Shown: positions 17,376-25,534 of the stretch, in pieces
How positions within the stretch are numbered: the first letter of the stretch is position 1
How the letters are laid out: every line of letters starts with the position of its first letter
Assembly (NCBI GenBank): GCA_028287115.1
Contig: JAQBQF010000184.1
Coordinates: 1 to 40,635 of the forward strand
Length of the DNA stretch: 40,635 nt
Reading direction: 5' to 3'
Source: Myxococcales bacterium
GTDB lineage: Bacteria > Myxococcota_A > Polyangia > Haliangiales > Haliangiaceae
Program-made: the position numbers and the translations under genes
Notes under the pieces: generated by a model
What the model was told of the DNA's origin: nothing
Seen by the model: only the letters and a program-made list of their open reading frames with translations
The model's database searches: none

Positions 17376-17870
17376 CTATCCAACGTAGCTGATCTGCCAC
17401 TCGCGAAGCTCGCCGTCCACCGTGATGTCGACGACCTCGCCGGTCTTGCGCCCGAGCACGGCACGGCCGAGTGGCGACGCGGGCGTCACGACCGACAGCA
17501 CGCCGTCGCCACCGGGTCCGGTCAGCGTAACGCCGGCACCGACCGGCGCGAGAAAGAACGTCCGGCCTTCGCCGGTCTCGGCATCTTCGACCTCGACGAT
17601 CGCACCGACGGCGATCTTCGACGTCGCCGGCAATGGGGTCGGGCGAAATCGCGCGAGCGCATCGACCTCCGCGAGTGCCTGTTGCGCGCGCTTCTGTTGC
17701 GCCTTGCCGAGCGTACCGAGCTGGTGCGCCGCGCGGGCGTCTTCGCGCTTTTCGTCTGGGGTCGCGCCTTCTCGCGCTTCAGCCGCCGCGGCATCGCGAG
17801 CACTCAGCGCCGAACGCGCCGAAGCCTCGAGCTGGCGAACGAGCTGCGCCACGAGATCCTGCTTGTTCAT
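17376..17870 (-). CDS. GreA/GreB-like transcription factor, paralogue 2
   Basis: This is a 164-residue protein. The N-terminal helical hairpin (residues about 1-75, MNKQDLVAQLVRQLEASARS, acidic tip TPDEKREDARA) is followed by a C-terminal FKBP-like domain with VTPASPLGRAVLGRKTGEVVD, the Gre signature. It shares the opening and this motif with the protein at 2385-2855, but the linker and tip differ. Canonical GreA/GreB have about 158 residues, so the length fits. It should bind in the RNA polymerase secondary channel. Two divergent copies in 15 kb suggest different roles, one perhaps a cleavage factor and one an inhibitor. No clear Shine-Dalgarno or TAnnnT hexamer precedes ATG 17870. Confidence 0.82.
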   Translation of the reverse strand: MNKQDLVAQLVRQLEASARSALSARDAAAAEAREGATPDEKREDARAAHQLGTLGKAQQKRAQQALAEVDALARFRPTPLPATSKIAVGAIVEVEDAETGEGRTFFLAPVGAGVTLTGPGGDGVLSVVTPASPLGRAVLGRKTGEVVDITVDGELREWQISYVG

Positions 17871-18014
17871 CGCGCAAGCTTCGCCAGCGACCGCGGCCGG
17901 CGCAAACTTTCGCCTCTCCCGGTCGCCGATGTACGCGGATATGGTTCGTGGAATGTCCCTCTCGCTACCCCATCGCGCCCCGCAAAGCGATGCAGGTCTG
18001 CTAGCGTGTCGGGT

Positions 18015-19064
18015 ATGGGTTCCGCAGGCACCGGGGGCTGGAACAACACCATCGGTGTCGACTTGTGGGGCGGACAGGCACGCGGCGAGGTGCAGAACCG
18101 CTGCACCGTCATGCGTTCGGTCACGACCGCCGTGTTTCGCGATCCACGCTCGCTGTTCCTCGGCGCCTACAATTCATTCGCCGAAAAGTGCCGGCAGTTC
18201 GACGAGCCGGGCGTCGCGATCGTCGCCGTGCACGAGACCAGCGGCCGTGCCCAAGGGCTCGTGCGGTTGCGCGCGCGCGTCGAGCGTCATGTCGCCGCGA
18301 TCGTCGGTCGTCACGACGCGGCGGATCTCTACCTGCCGGCGCACGACTCGATCGCACTACGTCATCTCGCGATCGTCCTCGATCCGGTAACGAGCTGGCG
18401 CGCGGGCAATACGAACGTCCGCTATCGCGTCCTCGATCTGCGCACGAACGAGGGTTTTCTCGACGAACAAGGCCGCGGCCTTCGTGGCATGCGTTGTGAA
18501 GGGCCGGCGGTGATCCGGTTCGCGGGGCATACGCTGTTCATGCTCCCGCTCGGGGATGCGAGCGACTGGCCGAGCGCAGCGGAAGATGCGTGGGGTTTCA
18601 TTCCGGAGCGCGTCTACTTCGATGAAGTGAACTTCGCGCAGGGCTCGATGCCTCGCATGCCGCAAATGGGCTCCGATGCGCGGCAAAGCACCATCGTCCG
18701 CACGCACGGTCCGCGTGACACGGGCGTCAACCTCGTCGCGAGCGGCAGCATCGCGGGCACGCTCGAGCTCGAAGGGCCGCATCGCTCGGGTCGGATCCAG
18801 ATCGGTCACGACGAGCTCACCGACGGCGTGCTGCTCGGCCGTTACGAGCGCTGCGCGAGCGCCGCATTTGCCGATGACCCGTCGCTGTCGCGCGTCCACG
18901 CCTTGCTGATCCAGATCGACGAGCACGTGATGATGATCGACACGGCGAGCACGAACGGCACGCGGATCGCCGGTCAGTCGAGCACGCGCGTGATCCCGCT
19001 TGCACAAGACACCGAGCTCGAGCTCGGCAAGAAGACTCGCGCGCGCTGGCGTTGGCTCTCGTAA
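18015..19064 (+). CDS. Protein with tandem FHA domains
   Basis: This is a 349-residue soluble protein. FHA 1 (residues about 93-175) shows IVGRHDAADLYLP then SIALRHLAIVLDP. FHA 2 (about 268-345) shows LLGRYERC, the Ser/Arg/His core SLSRVHALLIQ, and TASTNGTRI, the pThr-binding signature. FHA domains read phosphothreonine, so this is a likely partner of the window's Hanks-type kinases. The N-terminal 90 residues are unrecognised. TAGCGT (18002-18007) is 7 nt before ATG 18015. Six bases separate it from the pseudouridine-synthase gene, so they probably form an operon. Confidence 0.85.
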   Translation: MGSAGTGGWNNTIGVDLWGGQARGEVQNRCTVMRSVTTAVFRDPRSLFLGAYNSFAEKCRQFDEPGVAIVAVHETSGRAQGLVRLRARVERHVAAIVGRHDAADLYLPAHDSIALRHLAIVLDPVTSWRAGNTNVRYRVLDLRTNEGFLDEQGRGLRGMRCEGPAVIRFAGHTLFMLPLGDASDWPSAAEDAWGFIPERVYFDEVNFAQGSMPRMPQMGSDARQSTIVRTHGPRDTGVNLVASGSIAGTLELEGPHRSGRIQIGHDELTDGVLLGRYERCASAAFADDPSLSRVHALLIQIDEHVMMIDTASTNGTRIAGQSSTRVIPLAQDTELELGKKTRARWRWLS

Positions 19065-19070
19065 AACCAC

Positions 19071-20714
19071 GTGCTCTCGCTCTTCGATCCTCAGCCGCCG
19101 TCGTGCGAGCTGCCCGAACGGTTTCCCAGCCCGTTCGACGCAAGCACGCCGCACCCGCTCGCGCGCCGCGCGGCCGACCGGCTGCAAGCGCACCTCCGCG
19201 ATGGGCTTGCGAGGCGGCTCGAGCTCGACACCGACGGCAAGATGTTCGGTGTGCTCGTCGTCGCGCGCAGCGACGGGAAGCTCGGTTTCCTGCGTGCGTT
19301 CTCCGGGATGGCAGGCGGATCGTGGGAGGTCGAAGGCTTCGCGCCACCGCTCTTCGATCTCGAGAAGCGTGATGCGTTTTGGCCCGCGGGCGAGCGCGAG
19401 CTCGCGGAGATCGCCGCACGAATGCGCGAGATCGAGCAACGTGCACAGCCGATGCGCACCGCGCTCGCCGAGCTGACGGCGCAGCACGAAGCCGCTAGCT
19501 CCGAGCTCCGCGATCGCCATCGCGCGAATCGCCAGCTTCGCCACGAGTCGCGAGCACAACTGGTTGCCGCGAAGCTCGTCGACGATGATCGGCGCGCCGC
19601 GCTGCACGCGCTCGATCAAGAGAGCCGCGCCGATACCGCGGAAGGCCGGCGGCACGATGCAAGTCGCCGCGCTGCGCGCGAACAGCTCGCGTGGGAGCTG
19701 CGCTTTCTCGACGACGAGCAGGCCGCCCTCGAGCACGTGCGCGCCGAATGTTCGCGCAAGTACCTCCATGCGATTCACGACACCTATGCGATCGCGAGCG
19801 CGCGCGGCGAGCACCGGTCGTTGCGCTCGCTGTTCGCACCGAACGAGCCACCGGGGGGCGCGGGCGATTGCGCCGCACCGAAGCTGCTCGGATCTGCGTA
19901 TCGACAAGGGCTGCGCCCGATCGCGCTGTTGGAATTTTGGTGGGGCGCACCGCCGGTGACGGGCGGCCGCACGACCGGCGTCTATTATCCCGCGTGTCGC
20001 GGCAAGTGCGGCCCGATCCTCGCGCACATGCTCGACGGGCTAGCCGCGGAGCCCGCGCCCGTGTTCGGCAATACGCCGATCGCCGCCGACGAGCCGCGCA
20101 CCGTGTTCGAAGACGACTGGCTCGTCGTCGTCGCGAAGCCCGATGGCTTGCTCTCCGTTCCCGGCCGCGGCGGGCAGCTCCACGACTCCGTGCTCGCGCG
20201 GCTCCGCCGGCGCTATCCGCGCGCATCGGGTCCACTCGTCGTGCATCGACTCGACCTCGACACCTCGGGCCTCTTGCTCGTTGCGAAAGACGAGACCACG
20301 CACACCGCGCTGCAACGCCTGTTCGCACGGCGCGAAGTCACGAAGCGCTACATCGCGTGGCTCGACGGCGATGTCGTCGGCGACAGCGGCGTGATCGAGC
20401 TGCCTTTGCGCGTCGACCTCGATGATCGTCCACGACAGATCGTCGACCCTGTGCACGGCAAGGCGGCGATCACCGAGTGGCGTGTCCTCGAGCGCACCGG
20501 GACGCGTACGAAGGTCGCGATGTTTCCGCGCACCGGGAGGTCGCACCAGCTCCGCGTTCACGCCGCGCACGAGCGAGGCCTCGGCGCACCGATCGTCGGC
20601 GATCGGCTGTACGGAAAACCGGACGCGCGGCTCATGCTGCATGCCGAGGCTCTGACCTTCGTGCATCCGCACACGCAGGTTCAGGTCATGCTCGAGCGAC
20701 CAGCGCCGTTCTAG
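19071..20714 (+). CDS. RluA-family pseudouridine synthase with long N-terminal domain
   Basis: This is a 547-residue enzyme converting uridine to pseudouridine in rRNA or tRNA. The catalytic domain lies in residues about 345-547. It has VVVAKPDGLLSVPG, VVHRLDLDTSGLLLVAKD with the catalytic Asp395, the KRYIAW segment, and MFPRTGRSHQLRVH. The N-terminal 330 residues are unusual for RluA, which is about 220-330 residues in total. They include a charged coiled coil (about 100-215) and a Cys-containing segment TTGVYYPACRGKCGPIL. This long architecture exists in some proteobacteria, and the extension's function is unknown. Start GTG 19071 follows the FHA stop by 6 nt. Confidence 0.88.
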   Translation: MLSLFDPQPPSCELPERFPSPFDASTPHPLARRAADRLQAHLRDGLARRLELDTDGKMFGVLVVARSDGKLGFLRAFSGMAGGSWEVEGFAPPLFDLEKRDAFWPAGERELAEIAARMREIEQRAQPMRTALAELTAQHEAASSELRDRHRANRQLRHESRAQLVAAKLVDDDRRAALHALDQESRADTAEGRRHDASRRAAREQLAWELRFLDDEQAALEHVRAECSRKYLHAIHDTYAIASARGEHRSLRSLFAPNEPPGGAGDCAAPKLLGSAYRQGLRPIALLEFWWGAPPVTGGRTTGVYYPACRGKCGPILAHMLDGLAAEPAPVFGNTPIAADEPRTVFEDDWLVVVAKPDGLLSVPGRGGQLHDSVLARLRRRYPRASGPLVVHRLDLDTSGLLLVAKDETTHTALQRLFARREVTKRYIAWLDGDVVGDSGVIELPLRVDLDDRPRQIVDPVHGKAAITEWRVLERTGTRTKVAMFPRTGRSHQLRVHAAHERGLGAPIVGDRLYGKPDARLMLHAEALTFVHPHTQVQVMLERPAPF

Positions 20715-20782
20715 GGACATCCGACGTTCCATAGTCGCTAAGGCTCCGCGTCGGGGCCTCCGCGCCGCGTCTCGATTCGCGT

Positions 20783-20811
20783 TTGACCCCACACAGTTGC
20801 CTGTGTAGCCT
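20783..20811 (+). promoter_or_regulatory. vapBC promoter with palindromic operator
   Basis: TTGACC (20783-20788, -35) and TAGCCT (20806-20811, -10) are 17 bp apart. The perfect 16-bp palindrome ACACAGTTGCCTGTGT (20791-20806) fills the spacer. The vapB ATG starts 7 bp after the -10, so the transcript would be leaderless. An operator between -35 and -10 is the usual arrangement for autorepression by VapB/VapBC. Confidence 0.6.
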
Positions 20812-20817
20812 CGAGTC

Positions 20818-21018
20818 ATGCCTACCAATCTCGAAATCGACGATGCGCTCTTGAACAAGGCACTCAAGATCGGCGGCCTATCGAGCAAAAAAGCGACGGT
20901 CAACGAAGCTCTCAAAGAATTCATCGCTCGGAGAAAGAGGACGGAGGCGGTCGCGGCCTTCGGGACGATCGAGTTCGCAGACGAGGCCGACTACAAGGCC
21001 GACCGGACCAAGCGGTGA
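20818..21018 (+). CDS. vapB: VapB-type antitoxin
   Basis: This is a 66-residue protein. The N-terminus PTNLEIDDALLNKALKIGGL followed by SSKKATVNEALKEFI is the ribbon-helix-helix motif of the VapB/DUF2191 class, which binds its operator and, through its C-terminal tail (residues about 45-66, EFADEADYKADRTKR), the PIN toxin. It overlaps vapC by 4 nt. Expression is probably autorepressed through the 16-bp palindrome just upstream, with no Shine-Dalgarno. Confidence 0.9.
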   Translation: MPTNLEIDDALLNKALKIGGLSSKKATVNEALKEFIARRKRTEAVAAFGTIEFADEADYKADRTKR

Positions 21019-21428
21019 TCGTTCTCGATACCTCGGTGCTGTCGCTTGCCTTCAGGAGGCCGCGCCATCGCGCTCCGCTGTTTCCCGAGGTTCAACAGCT
21101 CGGTGTGTTGATCAAAGCAGATGCGATCGTTGCGGTTCCCGGGATCGTGCTTCAGGAGGTCTTGTCGGGGGTTAAGACTCGCGAGGGCTTCACCAAGCTG
21201 GAGGATCTTCTTGGTGGTTTTCCGCTCCTGCTCGCGACACGCGACCACCATGTCGTGGCCGCAGAGATCCGGACAACCTGCCGCGCTGCTGGGGTTGCCG
21301 CCTCAGGCATCGACTGCCTGATCGCCGCTCATGCGATCTCGAACGACGCGGAGCTCTTCACCACGGATGACGACTTCAGGAAGATGGCGCCGCATTGCCG
21401 GCTCGCTCTCCACAAGTGGAAGGCGTAA
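21015..21428 (+). CDS. vapC: VapC-type PIN-domain toxin
   Basis: This is a 137-residue PIN-domain ribonuclease. Acidic metal ligands are visible: Asp5 (MIVLDTSVL), Glu48 (VLQEVL), Asp100 (SGIDCLIAA) and Asp118/119 (TTDDDF). All four expected positions are filled, so the nuclease should be active. VapC toxins cut tRNA or rRNA when not held by VapB. GTG 21015 overlaps vapB by 4 nt, so the pair is translationally coupled. The 145 bp downstream carry no gene. Confidence 0.93.
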   Translation: MIVLDTSVLSLAFRRPRHRAPLFPEVQQLGVLIKADAIVAVPGIVLQEVLSGVKTREGFTKLEDLLGGFPLLLATRDHHVVAAEIRTTCRAAGVAASGIDCLIAAHAISNDAELFTTDDDFRKMAPHCRLALHKWKA

Positions 21429-21573
21429 CAAATCGAGCTAACGAAAGATCGAGCGCGGGTCGCCATGTCATGACCCCAGAACCTCGACAGCAGCTCGCGC
21501 TCGAACTTCTGCGTTCACGAATCTAGGGCGATGGAACAAGAGGCCATCGGTCGAGATCGATACGGAAGCGTCG

Positions 21574-22248
21574 CTACGGGCGGGCTTCCGGAAGCGCGGT
21601 GGCAACCCAGATCATGTGGCGCGCGCCGCTGTGCGGACGCGGCGGCACTTTGTGCGGCAGGACCTTGAAGCCGACCGCGCGCAGGCGGCCCGTGAACGAG
21701 CGATCATCGGCGACCGACCACACACCTAGGACGCCGTTCGGCACGAGCTGGCGGCGGATTCGCGCGAGGCCGCGGACGCCGTAGAGGTGGGCATTGCCGG
21801 GTGTCGTGAATGCCTCGGGACCGTTGTCGACGTCGAGCAGGATCGCGTGATAACGGGCGGCCTCGATCGCGGCGGCGACGTCGCCGGCGATGACCTCGAC
21901 GCGCGGGTCGTTCAGCGGGTGATTCGCGAGGTGACCTAGCGGGCCGCGGTTCCATTCGACGATCTCGGGCACGAGCTCGGCGACGGAGACCTTCGCGTCG
22001 CCGGGCAGGGCGGTGAGCGCCGCGCGAAGTGTGAAGCCCATCCCGAGCCCACCGACGAGGACGTGTGCGCGCGAGGTCGTCGCGATGCTCGCGCACGCGA
22101 GCGAGGCGAGCAGCTCCTCGGATTGGTGACTGCGGCTATTCATCAGCTCCGCGCCGCGCAGGCGGATCGCGAATTCTTCGCCGCGCTGGCTAAGGATGAG
22201 CTCACCGTCGGGAACGGCCGCACGCCCGAGTTGTTTCCACGGAATCAA
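21574..22248 (-). CDS. Spermidine-synthase-like methyltransferase-fold protein
   Basis: This is a 224-residue Rossmann-fold protein related to SpeE. The start LIPWKQLGRAAVPDGELILSQ and then ELMNSRSHQSEELLA match a common family of short 'spermidine synthase-like' proteins. The SAM-binding glycine loop is VLVGGLGMGFTLRA, followed by an acidic AELVPEIVEWNRG and ILLDVDNGPEAF. True polyamine synthesis is not assured. I chose TTG 22248 because the family starts at (M)IPWK and TACTCT (22261 to 22256) is 7 nt upstream. GTG 22308 would add 20 residues but leave only 14 bp to the divergent pirin gene. Confidence 0.8.
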   Translation of the reverse strand: MIPWKQLGRAAVPDGELILSQRGEEFAIRLRGAELMNSRSHQSEELLASLACASIATTSRAHVLVGGLGMGFTLRAALTALPGDAKVSVAELVPEIVEWNRGPLGHLANHPLNDPRVEVIAGDVAAAIEAARYHAILLDVDNGPEAFTTPGNAHLYGVRGLARIRRQLVPNGVLGVWSVADDRSFTGRLRAVGFKVLPHKVPPRPHSGARHMIWVATALPEARP

Positions 22249-22322
22249 GCAACACAGAGTACCGCACCTGGCCCAATGGGAGGATTGCGTCCCGACCGCT
22301 ACGTGCACATGATGAACCGACT

Positions 22323-23318
22323 ATGGGCAACGAGATCCTTGGTGTGAAGCAACTCGGATTCCAGTGGGAGACGCTGGATCCGTTCCTGTTCTGCGTGCAT
22401 CACGACGACGCTTATCCCGCCGGCAACGAAAAGCTGGGACCCTCTGCGTCACTCGCAGGGCGCGAGATCGGCATGGACTTCGCCGGCAAGGACGGCTGGC
22501 GCATGTATCACGGCGAGACGGTGCCGGGATTTCCGCAGCATCCGCACCGCGGCTTCGAGACCGTGACGATCGTCCGGCGCGGCCTCATCGATCACTCCGA
22601 CTCCCTCGGGGCGGCGGCGAGGTTCGGCCACGGCGATGTCCAGTGGCTGACGGCCGGGAAGGGAATCTCGCACTCGGAGATGTTCCCCCTGGTCGATCCG
22701 GCGAAGCCGAATCCCGTCGAGCTGTTCCAGATCTGGCTCAACCTGCCGAAGACCGACAAGCTCGTAAACCCGTACTTCACGATGCTGTGGGATCACACGA
22801 TCCCCCGCCACGTCGCGGAAGGCGTCGAGGTGACGGTCGTCGCGGGTCGACTTGGTGACAAGGCGCCGCCTTCGCCGCCGCCGAGCTCGTGGGCGTCGCG
22901 CGAAGACAGCGATGTCGCGATCTGGTCGATCCGCCTCGCGCCGGGTGCCAGGTGGACTCTGCCGCCCGCGCGCGTTGGCACCAATCGCACGCTGTATCTG
23001 TTTGCGGGTGCCGCGAAGATCGCCGACCGCGACTTCAAGGCGAAGACCGGCGTGCAGCTGCGTCCCGAGGCACAGGTCGCGATCGCGGCGGGTGACACGG
23101 AGACCGAGCTGTTGCTCCTGCAAGGCAAGCCGATCGGCGAGCCGGTCGCACAGCACGGCCCATTCGTGATGAACACGCGCGCCGAGATCCAGCAAGCGTT
23201 CGCCGACTATCAGCGCACGCGATTCGGCGGCTGGCCGTGGCCCGTCGACGATCCGGTCCACGATCGCGGCGAGCAGCGGTTTGCGCGTCACGCGGACGGA
23301 CGCATCGAGCGTCACTAG
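22323..23318 (+). CDS. Pirin-family protein
   Basis: This is a 331-residue bicupin. The pirin metal-site residues are present: FPQHPHRGFET (His73, His75) and ISHSEM (His117, Glu119), with the same spacing as the Fe-binding site of pirin. Bacterial pirins are quercetinase-like or regulatory proteins. Here a long C-terminal domain ends with RTRFGGWPWPVDDPVHDRG, a typical family end. The final 10 residues derive from a segment partly repeated downstream. ATG 22323 has neither Shine-Dalgarno nor TAnnnT immediately upstream. It is divergent from the spermidine-synthase-like gene. Confidence 0.9.
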   Translation: MGNEILGVKQLGFQWETLDPFLFCVHHDDAYPAGNEKLGPSASLAGREIGMDFAGKDGWRMYHGETVPGFPQHPHRGFETVTIVRRGLIDHSDSLGAAARFGHGDVQWLTAGKGISHSEMFPLVDPAKPNPVELFQIWLNLPKTDKLVNPYFTMLWDHTIPRHVAEGVEVTVVAGRLGDKAPPSPPPSSWASREDSDVAIWSIRLAPGARWTLPPARVGTNRTLYLFAGAAKIADRDFKAKTGVQLRPEAQVAIAAGDTETELLLLQGKPIGEPVAQHGPFVMNTRAEIQQAFADYQRTRFGGWPWPVDDPVHDRGEQRFARHADGRIERH

Positions 23319-23418
23319 CCATTGGCCGTGCGGACCGACGCTCGAGCGTCACTAACCGCTGGCCGTCGACGATCCGCGATCCGGGAGAAATCGGTTCGCG
23401 CGTCACGCGCACGGCGTC
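23229..23418 (+). repeat. Degenerate tandem duplication of the pirin 3' end
   Basis: The segment 23307-23329 recurs at 23344-23366 with three differences (period 37). The stretch CTGGCCG..TCGACGATCC...GCGCGTCACGCG at 23231-23294 also recurs in shortened form at 23359-23409. The 158-bp gap after pirin is thus mostly a decayed copy of the gene's own last 90 bp. It contains no ORF. Confidence 0.55.
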
Positions 23419-23476
23419 ACTGCGTTGCGATCGCCGACCATGATCAGGCGCGGTTTCGAGGTGATACATTTCCGCC

Positions 23477-23929
23477 ATGGTGCGTGCGCTGATCGCCGTT
23501 GTTCTCGTCGTCGCAGGGTGCTCGAAGTCGGAATCGCCGGAGACCAGTGCGCCCAAGCCCGCACGAGATCCGGCGAGCGCCGCGAAGCCGGCGCAGGAGC
23601 CGGCGAGCCCTGTGCAGCCCGCGCAGGCTGTGGCGCCGAAGCCGGATCCGGAGGCTGCCCGCAAGCTGATCGCCGCCGGCGCCGTCGTGCTCGACGTCCG
23701 GACGGCCGAGGAGTACGCCGATGGCCACGTTCCGAGCGCGACGAACGTGCCGGTCGACCAGGTCACAGATCGGCTCGCCGAGATCGACAAGCTCGTCGGT
23801 GGAGACAAGACGAAGCCCGTCGTCGTGTATTGCGCCGCGGGCAAGCGTGCGGCCTCGGCCAAGAAGCAGCTCGAGGCGGCGGGGTACACCACGGTCGTCA
23901 ACGGTCGCGGTTACGACGACCTGCATTAG
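23477..23929 (+). CDS. Rhodanese-domain lipoprotein
   Basis: This is a 150-residue protein with signal peptide MVRALIAVVLVVAGC (lipidated Cys15). A Pro/Ala linker (residues 20-57) follows, then a single rhodanese domain: VVLDVRTAEEYADGHVPSATN and the active-site loop VVYCAAGKRAASA with Cys119. It should carry sulfane sulfur or act as a sulfurtransferase, tethered on the periplasmic side. TACATT (23465-23470) is 6 nt before the ATG. It is followed 30 bp later by a Rieske gene that has its own TAAGAT element. Confidence 0.92.
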   Translation: MVRALIAVVLVVAGCSKSESPETSAPKPARDPASAAKPAQEPASPVQPAQAVAPKPDPEAARKLIAAGAVVLDVRTAEEYADGHVPSATNVPVDQVTDRLAEIDKLVGGDKTKPVVVYCAAGKRAASAKKQLEAAGYTTVVNGRGYDDLH

Positions 23930-23959
23930 CGCAGTCGAGCTGCGCTAAGATGGACGTCG

Positions 23960-24292
23960 ATGTTGTTCAGAAAGTGGCGCTCGGTCGCCAAAGTCGGTGA
24001 CGTCGCGCCAGGAGCCGTGATCCCGGTGACCGTCGACGGGATCGATCTCGCGCTCGGCCGAGATGGCGAACGCTACTTCGCCACGCAGCGGACGTGCGTC
24101 CACCGCGCAGGCGATCTCTCGCAAGGCACGATCAGGCGCGGTGAGCTCGTGTGCCCGCAGCACGGCTGGCGATTCTCGACGGAGACGGGCCGGCTCGTGT
24201 CGGTGATGGATCACTGCTTGACCGTCTACGACGTGCGCGTGAGAGGCGATCAGATCGAGGTCGATCCGGTACCGCGGAAGCGCGGCAGATAA
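23960..24292 (+). CDS. Rieske-type [2Fe-2S] ferredoxin
   Basis: This is a 110-residue stand-alone Rieske protein. Cluster ligands are C46-x-H48 (RTCVHRAGDL) and C65-x2-H68 (LVCPQHGWRFS). The absence of the extra disulfide Cys suggests a ferredoxin of the oxygenase or nitrite-reductase small-subunit class rather than a bc1 subunit. There is no signal peptide, so it is cytosolic. TAAGAT (23946-23951) is 8 nt before the ATG. There is no neighbouring oxygenase, so its electron partner is unknown. The 101 bp downstream to the dus gene hold no clear feature. Confidence 0.92.
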   Translation: MLFRKWRSVAKVGDVAPGAVIPVTVDGIDLALGRDGERYFATQRTCVHRAGDLSQGTIRRGELVCPQHGWRFSTETGRLVSVMDHCLTVYDVRVRGDQIEVDPVPRKRGR

Positions 24293-24393
24293 CCTCACGC
24301 TGACTTTCAGAACTGGATCACCGTCCCGCTGTCCAACGAATCCGCCGGTTGCGCAGCACAGGTAGCGAAAGTGGAAACCCTCCCCGATTCCAG

Positions 24394-25368
24394 TCACGCG
24401 ACCGTGCGGATCGCGCGATCGCCATCGAGCACCGCGAGGACCTCGGCGAGCGTCTCGGCGCGATAGATCAGCGGCTTCAGCGTCTGTGTCATCGGCCCGA
24501 GGATCGCGACGTGTCGCCGCGTCATCTGGACGCCGCCGTGATCGCCTTTGTGCTCGATGTTCGTGAGGAGGAGCGTCTTGTAGAGCGTCTTGCGTTCGTC
24601 GTCGGTCGGCGGCACGACGGGCGCGCCCGCGAGCAGCGCGCGCGCTTCGCGGAAGATCCAGGGATGCTCGATCGCCGCGCGTCCGATCATCACCGCCGCG
24701 CAGCCGGTCTCGTCGAGCGCACGCCGGACGTCCGCGGCGGTCCGCACATCGCCGTTGACGGTGACCGGGATCCTCACGACCTCGCGCGCGCGTCGCGCCC
24801 AGCTCCAGTCGGCGTCACCTCGATGACCCATCTGTGCCGTGCGGCAATGGATCGCGAGGCCCGCGACCCCGACATCTTCGAGCCGCCGGGCTAGATCGAT
24901 GATCGGCATGTGCGACTCGGGCCCCCAGCCGATCCGCGTCTTGACCGTGACCGGTAGCTCGACTGCCGCGACGATCCGCTTGGCCATCTCGACCATCTGA
25001 TCGGGCTCGCGCAGCCATGCGGCACCTGCCCCGCGACCGACGACGCGCGGCACCCAGCAGCCGCAATTGATGTCGAGGAAGGCGGGCTCCGCGCGCGCCG
25101 CGATCATCGCCGCTTGCATCAGGAGATCCGCATCGGGGCCGTAGATCTGGATCGCGGTCGGTCGATCATCGGGAGCGAGATACGCCTTCTTCTTCGCGCG
25201 CTTCGAGGCCGCGACGATCTGTTCGGCGCCGATGAACTCGGTGACGCAGACGTTTGCGCCGAGCGTGCGACAGATCCGGCGATACGGCGCATTCGTGACG
25301 TCCTCCATCGGCGCGAGCACGACCGGGAATTCTGCGAGCAGCGCCGCGATGGTGTTCGCGTAGGGCAC
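24394..25368 (-). CDS. tRNA-dihydrouridine synthase (Dus family)
   Basis: This 324-residue FMN-dependent TIM-barrel enzyme reduces uridines in tRNA. Motifs are VVLAPMEDVTNAPYRR near the start, IQIYGPD, LDINCGCWVPRVV with the presumed catalytic Cys104, VTVKTRIGWG, AIHCRTAQMGHRGDADW, and VNGDV then MIGRAAI for FMN phosphate. In most Dus enzymes the catalytic Cys is followed by Pro (NxGCP); here it is Trp, which is odd. I chose GTG 25368 (MPYANTIAALLAEFP), with TACTGT (25385 to 25380) 11 nt upstream. Longer starts add an unsupported Arg-rich leader. Confidence 0.87.
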   Translation of the reverse strand: MPYANTIAALLAEFPVVLAPMEDVTNAPYRRICRTLGANVCVTEFIGAEQIVAASKRAKKKAYLAPDDRPTAIQIYGPDADLLMQAAMIAARAEPAFLDINCGCWVPRVVGRGAGAAWLREPDQMVEMAKRIVAAVELPVTVKTRIGWGPESHMPIIDLARRLEDVGVAGLAIHCRTAQMGHRGDADWSWARRAREVVRIPVTVNGDVRTAADVRRALDETGCAAVMIGRAAIEHPWIFREARALLAGAPVVPPTDDERKTLYKTLLLTNIEHKGDHGGVQMTRRHVAILGPMTQTLKPLIYRAETLAEVLAVLDGDRAIRTVA

Positions 25369-25534
25369 GAGTGACGCGAACAGTAACCCGGGAGCAGGTG
25401 CGCTGCGCGCAGCGATCGCGCGACCCGTGGCCGCTCGTCCCGCGTGGCCAAGCATCGCGGACCGACTCGCGCGTTTGGTGGCGCGCCGGTCGCAGGTCCT
25501 TGTGCTCGCGGAAGATTCCGCAAGGAGTTGTCTT

